From: an uncultured Atopobium sp.
Lineage (GTDB): Bacteria; Actinomycetota; Coriobacteriia; Coriobacteriales; Atopobiaceae
Reading direction: 5' to 3'
Assembly (NCBI GenBank): GCA_937926845.1
Contig: CALBBS010000202.1
Span: 1-8,769 of the forward strand
DNA: 8,769 nucleotides
Part shown: positions 1-5,474 of the stretch, piece by piece
How positions within the stretch are numbered: position 1 is the stretch's first letter
How the letters are laid out: each line of letters opens with the position of its first letter
The notes under the pieces: generated by a model
What the model was told of the DNA's origin: nothing
The model's input: the letters and a program-made list of their open reading frames with translations, nothing else
Database searches by the model: none
Position numbers and translations under genes: made by a program

Positions 1-30
1 TGGGAGTTCTTCGAGGACGCAACCCACTAA
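1..30 (+). CDS. C-terminal end of an unidentified protein (partial, 5' end outside window)
   Basis: The first frame is open from base 1 and reads WEFFEDATH before a TAA stop at 28-30. It is taken as the tail of a real gene because a strong intrinsic terminator follows about 70 bases later on the same strand, which is where a transcription unit should end. Nine residues are too few to name the family. The alternative is that this frame is open by chance. Confidence 0.55.
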   Translation, partial: WEFFEDATH

Positions 31-97
31 GAGCCTCCGGGTACGAAAGCGCTGCTCATATGTGGCTTTCTCATGTGGCGAGAAACATACTGACCTT

Positions 98-131
98 AAG
101 CTGGTAATCCGTAAGGATTACCAGCTTTTTT
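98..131 (+). terminator. Rho-independent terminator
   Basis: A perfect 13-bp stem (98-110 pairing with 115-127) closes a GTAA tetraloop. It runs directly into a T tract at 126-131. This is the classical intrinsic terminator layout and ends the transcription unit of the gene that stops at base 30. A smaller stem, TTTCTC (67-72) with GAGAAA (80-85), lies just upstream in the 3' untranslated region. Confidence 0.93.
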
Positions 132-350
132 CTGCAGCGTGTTAACGTCGGCTTTTATGTCTGGCGCGCAAAAAGGCGCAGCTTTGATATGTCTCGCTGA
201 AGAATCGACATGTTTCTAATCAAGATGGCCAGGCAGTTAGGCGGTCGCACTGCTCAATACACATATTTATGAATAAACTTCATCTAATATGCTGAAAAAT
301 GAATACTCTTGTATAAGAAATTTAACTATCGATAAATTCTGTCTCCATGG

Positions 351-481
351 AACACACCTATGTCGGATTTTCTGCTCAAACACGGGTATTTTACACATCT
401 AATGACGATATTCTGCATGCTTTAGGTATTTTTAGCGTCATGCATATGTCTTTTTGACAGAATATCCGACATAGGTGTGTT
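351..481. repeat. 131-bp element bounded by long inverted repeats (MITE-like or hairpin element)
   Basis: The arms 351-374 and 458-481 are reverse complements at 23 of 24 positions; the one mismatch is 369 against 463. Pairing continues inward through AAA (378-380) with TTT (452-454). The arms begin AACACACCTATGTCGGAT and end with its complement. A second, inner inverted repeat pairs ATGACG (402-407) with CGTCAT (436-441). The whole element could fold as a long hairpin or cruciform. No transposase is encoded and no clear target-site duplication flanks it. It could be a miniature inverted-repeat transposable element, a REP-like palindrome or a structured RNA. The sequence alone does not decide between these. 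Confidence 0.75.
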
Positions 482-628
482 TTGCGGGACCGAAATTTGC
501 CTCGGGAGCCGATGGCGATAAGGTCCGATTTTCTTATAAGCCGTATACCTGCGGTTTTATGTGATTGCATGTCGTAGAAATTCAAAAGATATTTGAGCAG
601 CTATGCGCAATCTAATCCTAGTAAAAAT

Positions 629-655
629 TTAAATTAGCTTAACAGTGATTTAACA
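629..655 (+). promoter_or_regulatory. Candidate OmpR/PhoB-family response-regulator box (phased direct repeats)
   Basis: Three hexamers lie on the same strand at helical spacing: TTAAAT at 629-634, TTAACA at 639-644 and TTAACA at 650-655. Start-to-start distances are 10 and 11 bases. Tandem hexamers about 11 bp apart are typical of OmpR/PhoB-family sites, and the TTAACA repeats resemble the box described for Bacillus PhoP. The site is about 40 bases before the start codon of the redox operon. An OmpR-type regulator is encoded in this window, but whether it binds here is inference. No clear -35/-10 pair could be assigned. Confidence 0.4.
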
Positions 656-696
656 CCCCATCTGTTGTACTTGATACACAAGAGAGGGGAGTGCCA

Positions 697-864
697 ATGA
701 AGTCAAAGCAAGCCTGCGGCTGGAGTTGTCGCTTACGAATTCTGCCTATTTTGTTTTTGCTGTTAGGATGCGTGTTTGTAGTCTACGGCGCGTTTCGTGG
801 AGAGGCACAGACCGTTTTGGGAAAAGCGGTGCGAATTTGCCTTGAGTGCGTAGGCATTGGCTAG
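697..864 (+). CDS. CD1871A-type small membrane protein with C-terminal CXXC motif
   Basis: This 55-residue protein is preceded by a strong Shine-Dalgarno sequence (GAGGGGAG, 684-691) at good distance from ATG 697. It has a basic N-terminus, one hydrophobic membrane segment at about residues 15-31, and then a GAFRGE turn. The conserved tail ends in ICLECVGIG, which carries the CXXC pair Cys48/Cys51. That tail is the hallmark of the CD1871A family of CXXC small proteins found in anaerobic Firmicutes and Actinobacteria, usually beside a membrane 4Fe-4S protein. Ten bases separate it from that very gene here. Its biochemical role is not established. A redox or metal-handling partner of the downstream proteins is a reasonable inference. 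Extra cysteines at 7, 11 and 25 are not part of the tail motif. Confidence 0.85.
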   Translation: MKSKQACGWSCRLRILPILFLLLGCVFVVYGAFRGEAQTVLGKAVRICLECVGIG

Positions 865-874
865 GTGACTCGCA

Positions 875-1834
875 GTGAAAGTGCTTAAAGGAGTTAAATC
901 TCTTGGAAAGAAAGTGCGAGGATTCGTTACCAAAAGAGGGTTTGTACAGGCGTGTGCAACTTTTCTAACCAATCCTCACCTGTCAAATTTTGCCAAGGGA
1001 ACTATCTATACTGGTCCAGCAAAATCAGTCTGTGTTCCTGGACTTAACTGCTATTCCTGCCCAGCAGCTACAGGAGCTTGTCCCGTTGGAGCATTTCAGG
1101 CGGTAGTCGGATCTTCCAAATTCAGCTTCTCGTATTACATCACGGGCATTTTGATTCTTATTGGAACTTTGTTGGGTAGGTTTGTCTGCGGATTTCTATG
1201 TCCATTTGGCTGGGTACAGGATCTTCTCCACAAGATTCCATTTCCCAAAAAATTCAGCACAAAAAAGCTCAAGGCCTTGCGTTATCTAAAATACATCATT
1301 TTTATTGTGCTCGTTTGGGCTCTACCAGCCTTAATTCAAAACGCTGCAGGGATAGGAGAGCCTTATTTCTGCAAGTACGTGTGCCCACAGGGAATTCTGG
1401 AGGGAGCAATTCCACTTTCTCTAGCAGATAGCAGTATTAAGGCAGCCCTGGGCACACTTTTTACGATGAAGTTCAGCATTCTGGCAACTATCGTGCTATT
1501 GAGCATCATGTTTTATCGTCCTTTTTGCAAATGGATTTGCCCGCTCGGGGCTTTTTATTCTCTGTTCAATCGCATCTCAATTTTGCAATATCGAGTTGAC
1601 GAGAAAACCTGTGTAAGCTGCGGAAAATGCGCACGCACATGCAAGATGGATGTAGACATCACCAAGAATAATGCGGCTCTCGAGTGTATTCGCTGCGGAG
1701 AATGCATCAAGGTCTGTCCTGTTCATGCGATTGATGCAAAGCTCCTGTTAATCAACAAGAAAATCGAACAGTCGGAAAAGGTTGCCACAGCAAAGCTCTT
1801 GGCCGATCAGCAGACAACGTGCTCGGCAAAGTAA
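875..1834 (+). CDS. Polytopic membrane 4Fe-4S ferredoxin-like protein (NapH/CcoG-like, Fer4_5 type)
   Basis: A 319-residue membrane iron-sulfur protein. The GTG start at 875 is chosen because AGGTGA (863-868) sits six bases upstream and an in-frame stop lies just before it. An N-terminal cysteine cluster (53, 59, 62, 69, the last followed by PVGAF) is followed by membrane segments at about 85-103, 138-156 and 194-214. CxxxCP motifs sit at the membrane edges: CGFLCP (105-110), CKYVCP (166-171) and CKWICP (218-223). The C-terminal domain carries two ferredoxin motifs, CxxCxxCxxxC at 246-256 and CxxCxxCxxxCP at 271-282, enough for two 4Fe-4S clusters. Proteins of this kind pass electrons through or along the cytoplasmic membrane. 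With its CXXC peptide and thioredoxin neighbours, it probably feeds reducing power to an extracytoplasmic thiol system; that step is inference. Confidence 0.88.
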   Translation: MKVLKGVKSLGKKVRGFVTKRGFVQACATFLTNPHLSNFAKGTIYTGPAKSVCVPGLNCYSCPAATGACPVGAFQAVVGSSKFSFSYYITGILILIGTLLGRFVCGFLCPFGWVQDLLHKIPFPKKFSTKKLKALRYLKYIIFIVLVWALPALIQNAAGIGEPYFCKYVCPQGILEGAIPLSLADSSIKAALGTLFTMKFSILATIVLLSIMFYRPFCKWICPLGAFYSLFNRISILQYRVDEKTCVSCGKCARTCKMDVDITKNNAALECIRCGECIKVCPVHAIDAKLLLINKKIEQSEKVATAKLLADQQTTCSAK

Positions 1835-1846
1835 GCGCCATAAAAC

Positions 1847-1872
1847 GTGTATCGCTACGGTGTATCGCTACG
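1847..1872 (+). repeat. Perfect 13-bp tandem duplication between the 4Fe-4S and thioredoxin genes
   Basis: GTGTATCGCTACG occurs twice back to back (1847-1859 and 1860-1872) in the 72-base gap before the thioredoxin gene. Flanking AAACGT (1843-1848) and ACGTTT (1870-1875) could pair around it as a weak stem. A frame starting at GTG 1847 runs into the thioredoxin gene, but it has no ribosome binding site and its product would lack a proper signal peptide start, so it is not used as the gene start. Confidence 0.8.
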
Positions 1873-1906
1873 TTTCGTACGTAGAAAAGGTAGAAAGGAA
1901 CAAAAA

Positions 1907-2545
1907 ATGAAAAAATTTGTAACAAAATCCCTGACGTATGTCGCCGGCCTGCTTATGGCTGTCGCACTGGTTGGATGCAGCGTGGGTGGCACCGGCAACA
2001 CGGGCTCAACAAGTGCCCCAACTGTTGGACAGCAAAATTCCGCCGCAGTTCCACCTGAGGCCGCATCAAAACTTCACCTTAAGGATGGCGACACCTTCCC
2101 AGACTTTAAGGCAACAGATATTACGAGCGGCACCACCTACGACAACACTGTCTTTGGGCAGAATAAGGTTACTGTTTTGACCTTCTGGTTCAACGGATGC
2201 ACTGGTTGTATCCAGGAGATGCCAATGCTTCAAGAGCTGGCTGATACTTACAAGGATAAAGGCGTCAACGTCTTGGGAGTAAATGCAGAGGCTGCATATA
2301 CAGATGATGCAAAGAAGGAGGCAGTGAACATCCTGCAGAAACAAGGCGTTACTTACGGAAACGTTGCTCTTGATCCCCATAGTGATGGTGGACAAGTTAT
2401 TGAAGGTCTAACAGCATTCCCAACTACTATGGTCATTGATCAAAACGGCAGGCTCGTGGGCGATCCTATCACTGGTGGATCAAATAAGCTTCAAGGCAGC
2501 GAGCTCCAGAAGCGAGTCGATCAGGCGCTTGCCCAGGCAAAGTAG
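1907..2545 (+). CDS. TlpA/ResA-like thioredoxin-fold lipoprotein
   Basis: A 212-residue extracytoplasmic thiol-disulfide protein. ATG 1907 is chosen because AAAGGAA (1894-1900) lies six bases upstream and the protein then starts with MKKF and a hydrophobic signal segment (about 9-22). The lipobox LVGC has Cys24 as the lipidation site, which predicts anchoring to the outer face of the membrane. A Ser/Thr/Gly/Ala-rich linker follows to about residue 50, then a thioredoxin fold with the active site FNGCTGCIQEMP (Cys98/Cys101) and the cis-proline loop AFPTT (Pro172). The CTGC pair differs from the common WCxPC of TlpA proteins. The protein probably reduces disulfides, or sulfoxide-reductase partners, on the cell surface using electrons from the preceding membrane protein. 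The fold is clear; the partner is unknown. Confidence 0.9.
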   Translation: MKKFVTKSLTYVAGLLMAVALVGCSVGGTGNTGSTSAPTVGQQNSAAVPPEAASKLHLKDGDTFPDFKATDITSGTTYDNTVFGQNKVTVLTFWFNGCTGCIQEMPMLQELADTYKDKGVNVLGVNAEAAYTDDAKKEAVNILQKQGVTYGNVALDPHSDGGQVIEGLTAFPTTMVIDQNGRLVGDPITGGSNKLQGSELQKRVDQALAQAK

Positions 2546-2573
2546 TTCCAGGAGCTGGCAATACCGTTCACGG

Positions 2574-2603
2574 TGTATGGCGAGAAGAACTTCTCGCCAT
2601 ACG
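2574..2603 (+). other. Strong hairpin after the thioredoxin gene, without a T tract
   Basis: The stem 2575-2586 pairs perfectly with 2591-2602 (12 bp) around loop GAAC, and a T-G pair (2574/2603) can be added outside it. It sits 29 bases after the thioredoxin stop codon, so it may end that transcript or protect its 3' end. The sequence after it (GGCTTAATCGG) is not T-rich on either strand, so it is not a standard intrinsic terminator. A DNA-level operator is also possible because the arms are perfectly symmetric. Confidence 0.65.
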
Positions 2604-2638
2604 GCTTAATCGGTTAGCATTTGAAGCAAAGTAGAGAT

Positions 2639-2677
2639 TACGTCTGGGCTGAGCTAGCTAAGCTTGGTCCAGACGTA
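2639..2677 (+). other. 17-bp RNA-type hairpin in the leader of the response-regulator gene
   Basis: The bases 2639-2655 pair without a break with 2661-2677 around a five-base AGCTA loop. The outer nine pairs are Watson-Crick. The inner eight include G-U pairs at 2648/2668, 2650/2666 and 2651/2665, which hold only in the + strand transcript. This favours an RNA structure over a protein-binding palindrome. It ends 44 bases before the preferred TTG start and covers most of the space between the previous hairpin and the gene. No T tract follows. A leader element, a processing site or an mRNA stability element are all possible. Confidence 0.6.
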
Positions 2678-2721
2678 TCCAATATCTGCACACGATGCCA
2701 AACATACCTGAAGGGGAAGAC

Positions 2722-3402
2722 TTGAAGATTCTTGTGGTGGAAGATGAAAAAGAGCTTCTTGCCTCCATTGGAGAGGGGCTTGAGCTTGATGGTTATTACG
2801 TTGATCTTGTCGACAATGGATCTCAAGCTCTTGAGATGGCCCAGCTTGAACAGTATGACCTCATTTTGCTTGACCTTAATCTTCCTGGCATCGATGGTTT
2901 GGATTTGCTACGCACACTGAGGTTGGAGCACTCAGAAACTAAGGTGTTAATTCTTTCCGCGCGCTCGTCGGTATCTGACCGTATTGTCGGTCTAGATGCG
3001 GGCGCTGACGACTACCTTATAAAACCCTTCGCGTTTGGCGAGCTAGAAGCCCGCATCAGAACCCTTTTACGCCGCGAGTATACTCACGGGGAGGCGTCTT
3101 TGATAGCAGGAGATCTTCGGTTTGACACTACGGCTCGACAAGTTTTTGTCAGAGACTCACAGGTTAATTTCACAAAGAAAGAGCTTGCAATCTTAGAGTA
3201 CCTCATGCGACATGCTGGAGCGGTTGTGAGTAGTGAAGAGCTGATGGCTCATGCATGGGATAGCAATGTAGATCTATTCAGCAATTCCGTACGTGTTCAT
3301 ATTTTTTCAGTAAGAAAAAAATTGCGAGAAGTCCTTAGATATGACCCAATTTCCAACAAAGTTGGAGAGGGTTATTGTTTCAAAAAGGATAGCGATGACT
3401 AA
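2722..3402 (+). CDS. OmpR/PhoB-family DNA-binding response regulator
   Basis: The protein has a receiver domain (about 2-115) and a winged-helix DNA-binding domain (about 130-222). The acidic pocket is Glu7/Asp8, the phosphate acceptor is Asp51 in LLDLNLPGIDG, the switch residue is Ser79 in LSAR, and the conserved lysine is Lys101 in LIKPF. The C-terminal helix SNSVRVHIFSVRKKL is the typical recognition region. TTG 2722 is preferred as start: AGGGGA (2712-2717) lies just upstream and the product then begins KILVVEDE as usual. An in-frame ATG at 2695 would add nine residues but has no Shine-Dalgarno sequence. The gene overlaps the kinase gene by eight bases, so the two are translationally coupled partners. 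Its target is unknown; the phased repeats before the redox operon are a candidate. Confidence 0.95.
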   Translation: MKILVVEDEKELLASIGEGLELDGYYVDLVDNGSQALEMAQLEQYDLILLDLNLPGIDGLDLLRTLRLEHSETKVLILSARSSVSDRIVGLDAGADDYLIKPFAFGELEARIRTLLRREYTHGEASLIAGDLRFDTTARQVFVRDSQVNFTKKELAILEYLMRHAGAVVSSEELMAHAWDSNVDLFSNSVRVHIFSVRKKLREVLRYDPISNKVGEGYCFKKDSDD

Positions 3403-4543
3403 GATATGTGAAATAATGCCAAAGCCAATGCGTTCAATACGCGCTCAACTCACCCTTCTTATGGTTGGTGTATTGGTGGGTTGTTGTGTTGTTCTGACAT
3501 GGCTTGTGTATCGCTCTACATCCGAGTTGCTCGAACTAGCCGCAGCTAATGCTATTAACCAAGGCACTCTTTCTATTGTCTTGGACGTAGACGCTATTGA
3601 GCGTTCTATTTTGTTTGATGCGCTGGGCATCTTATTCTTTGTGATTGCTGCAGGAAGTTGTGTAGTTTATTTTTTAATAGGCCACTATACCAAGCCAGTT
3701 CAACAACTCTCTGCTCACATGAAAGAAATTAGCCCAAATACATTGTCTGATTCCATTGAAATTGAGGGCGGTGGAGAAGAGATTCAAGAGCTGGTTAAGT
3801 CATTTAATCAGATGACTGAGCAACTAGATGAAGCATTTGCAATGCAGAGGCGTTTCTCGGCTAGCGCAGCTCACGAGCTTAGAACACCAATTGCGGTGCT
3901 GCGGACCAAGCTTGACGTTTTCAAGAAAAAGAAACGCGAGCAGCATGAATATGACGAGCTTGTAGACATGATGGAGACATACATTGACCGCCTATCTTCC
4001 ATCATCACTGACCTTTTGGAATTTGCGGAGACGTCTGAGCTAGGAGAGGCTGAGGACGTTTCTCTTGATTCAGTAATTAAAACGGTCGTGGATGATCTTG
4101 AATCGGTTGCTCAAAATAATATGATCAACATGCAGATTGACATACAGCCTAAGGCTCAATCTGAGGCAAAAGCTCTTATAGTTCAGGGAAATACCAGCCT
4201 GTTATATCGCGCTATTTACAACCTGGTAGAAAATGCCATTCGTTATAACCATAAAGAGGGCTTAGTCAACGTTACGCTAGCGCAGGAAGGTCAAGAGGGA
4301 GTCATTACAATCTCTGATACAGGAGTGGGTATTGCTCCCGAGCAAAGAGAGCTTGTCTTTGAGCCGTTCTACAGGGTAAATAAATCTAGGTCTAGAGAAT
4401 TTGGCGGCGCAGGCATTGGTCTCTCGCTGGTTAAAACTATCTTAAAGCGACACGGAGCTTCCATAACAGTCTCTGAAAACAGCCCTCAGGGTTCTGTATT
4501 TACAATCAGAATTCCACTGGTTGATGCTATAGACTCTGAGTAG
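3395..4543 (+). CDS. Sensor histidine kinase, partner of the upstream response regulator
   Basis: A 382-residue membrane kinase. ATG 3395 is chosen because AAGGA (3385-3389) lies five bases upstream; an in-frame ATG at 3341 deep inside the regulator gene lacks support. Transmembrane segments lie at about 19-39 and 75-96, leaving an extracytoplasmic loop of only about 35 residues. A HAMP linker follows (about 97-149). The phospho-accepting His160 is in SAAHELRTPIA. The ATP-binding domain shows the N box (NLVENAIRYN, 276-285), G1 (DTGVG, 308-312), F box (FEPFYR, 322-327) and G2 (GGAGIGLSL, 337-345), so all catalytic parts are intact. The tiny loop suggests sensing within or near the membrane, or through an accessory protein. 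The signal is unknown. Its place after the redox genes makes a thiol or redox-related stimulus conceivable, but this is not shown by the sequence. Confidence 0.95.
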   Translation: MTKICEIMPKPMRSIRAQLTLLMVGVLVGCCVVLTWLVYRSTSELLELAAANAINQGTLSIVLDVDAIERSILFDALGILFFVIAAGSCVVYFLIGHYTKPVQQLSAHMKEISPNTLSDSIEIEGGGEEIQELVKSFNQMTEQLDEAFAMQRRFSASAAHELRTPIAVLRTKLDVFKKKKREQHEYDELVDMMETYIDRLSSIITDLLEFAETSELGEAEDVSLDSVIKTVVDDLESVAQNNMINMQIDIQPKAQSEAKALIVQGNTSLLYRAIYNLVENAIRYNHKEGLVNVTLAQEGQEGVITISDTGVGIAPEQRELVFEPFYRVNKSRSREFGGAGIGLSLVKTILKRHGASITVSENSPQGSVFTIRIPLVDAIDSE

Positions 4544-4667
4544 TTTCTATATACTGCACCGTCGCTGCCGCTTGGAGATAAGACGAAATACCAGCTTATG
4601 GCGAGAAGTACAACGGCTAGAATAGTTCTTAGCCCATAGATGCCCTAGTGATGAAGGGAAGCCAAGC

Positions 4668-5342
4668 ATGGAGTTTATTCTGGATACAGCTGATCTTGAG
4701 GCAGTTAAGCAGCTTGATGAGCTTTTGACTATTGATGGAGTTACCACCAATCCTGCAATCATCACTAGAAGTGGCAAGCAACCCGAACAGGTAATCAAGG
4801 AATTCGTAGAGTATCTGTTGCCTGAGCAAAAGTTCTTTGTGCAGGTTGTTTCAACTGACTATCAGAAGATGCTGGAGGAAGCTCGCTATATCTGTGGCCT
4901 TCGCCCCGAGAATACCTATGTGAAGATTCCTGTGACTCGCAACGGATACAAGGCAATTAAGCAGCTTAAGTCTGAGGGTCTTAGTGTTCTTGCAACCGCT
5001 ATTTATTCCGCTGACGAGGCATTCCTTGCAGCTATGAACGGCGCAGATTACCTGGCTCCCTATGTTAATCGTATGTGCAACTATGGTGACGGTATTGGCC
5101 AAGTTTTTGATCTGATGCAGATGCTTGAGACTCATGGGCTGAATTCCAAGATTCTTGCTGCATCATTCAAGAATACTGAGCAGGTTCATGCGCTTATTTC
5201 TGCAGGCATCGATGCAGTTACTCTTCCACCCGATATTGTCTATACCATGATGGACCACCCTGGAACAAAGATCGCTGTTGATGAGTTCTCCGCCGCATGG
5301 CGTGAGGCCTACGGTAGAGATACGTTGCTTGATAAAGAATAG
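4668..5342 (+). CDS. fsa: Fructose-6-phosphate aldolase (transaldolase family, FSA/TalC type)
   Basis: A 224-residue class I aldolase close in length and sequence pattern to the E. coli FSA proteins. The Schiff-base lysine is Lys86 in YVKIPVT. Other family motifs are LDTADLEAV with Asp6, GVTTNPAII (24-32), LAPYVNR (129-135), AASFKN and the C-terminal AYGR. Three positions that separate FSA from true transaldolase are FSA-like: Gln59 in FVQVVS, Thr110 in LATAIY and Tyr132 in APYVNR. It is therefore expected to cleave or form fructose 6-phosphate, or a related ketose, with dihydroxyacetone and glyceraldehyde 3-phosphate. The Shine-Dalgarno sequence is AAGGGAA (4654-4660). A TAGAAT hexamer (4618-4623) may be a -10 box, but no good -35 box was found. 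It precedes the RpiR/PTS genes, as E. coli talC/fsaB lies beside a fructose-like PTS. No clear terminator separates it from the kinase gene. Confidence 0.9.
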   Translation: MEFILDTADLEAVKQLDELLTIDGVTTNPAIITRSGKQPEQVIKEFVEYLLPEQKFFVQVVSTDYQKMLEEARYICGLRPENTYVKIPVTRNGYKAIKQLKSEGLSVLATAIYSADEAFLAAMNGADYLAPYVNRMCNYGDGIGQVFDLMQMLETHGLNSKILAASFKNTEQVHALISAGIDAVTLPPDIVYTMMDHPGTKIAVDEFSAAWREAYGRDTLLDKE

Positions 5343-5413
5343 TAATAGGAATGATTCTAATTACGATATTTTCATGACACTTACCGAAAAAGCCACTTAT
5401 GCCGTAAAGAAAG

Positions 5414-5432
5414 TGAAAGTCCGTTTCATAAT
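5414..5432. promoter_or_regulatory. Candidate RpiR operator overlapping the promoter of its own gene
   Basis: TGAAA (5414-5418), five bases, then TTTCA (5424-5428) form a palindrome with the same core and spacing as the larger site before the EIIB gene. The right arm runs into CATAAT (5427-5432), a good -10 hexamer about 43 bases before the regulator's start codon. No strong -35 is seen. A repressor bound here would block that promoter, which suggests autoregulation. The assignment to RpiR is inference from the shared core and gene position. Confidence 0.45.
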
Positions 5433-5474
5433 GGTTTACTGAGAGAAACTGTTATTCCATTAGATGGAGCGAAC

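Larger units (their letters stand above)
132..696. other. Intergenic region of about 565 bases without a convincing gene
   Basis: I see no protein gene with a ribosome binding site here and no tRNA or rRNA. A 64-codon frame on the minus strand (391-585) lacks a good Shine-Dalgarno sequence and runs through the inverted-repeat element at 351-481, so it is not called. The stretch holds that element and, near its right end, phased TTAACA-type repeats before the redox operon. In 132-350 and 482-628 I see only AT-rich sequence and short imperfect hairpins, such as ATGTC/GACAT around 189-213. Confidence 0.7.

Noticed and set aside
360..425. Short + strand frame starting MSDFLLKH inside the left arm of the inverted repeat
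   Set aside because: Only 21 codons with no Shine-Dalgarno sequence; the ATG is part of the repeat arm.
391..585. 64-codon open frame on the minus strand
   Set aside because: It has no convincing ribosome binding site, resembles no family I know and runs through the right arm and loop of the inverted-repeat element, so it is more likely a by-product of that repeat.
2066..2395. 109-codon open frame on the minus strand
   Set aside because: It is the reverse of the thioredoxin coding sequence and lacks independent support.
2574..2603. Hairpin considered as a standard intrinsic terminator
   Set aside because: There is no T tract on either side, so only a hairpin is reported.
2576..4608. 12-base match TATGGCGAGAAG at 2576-2587 and 4597-4608
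   Set aside because: A window of this length is expected to hold a couple of 12-base matches by chance, and the second copy is not in a hairpin.
5343..5365. Imperfect palindrome TAGGAATGATTCTA after the FSA gene, considered as a terminator
   Set aside because: The arms meet without room for a loop and no T tract follows, so it cannot be a terminator.
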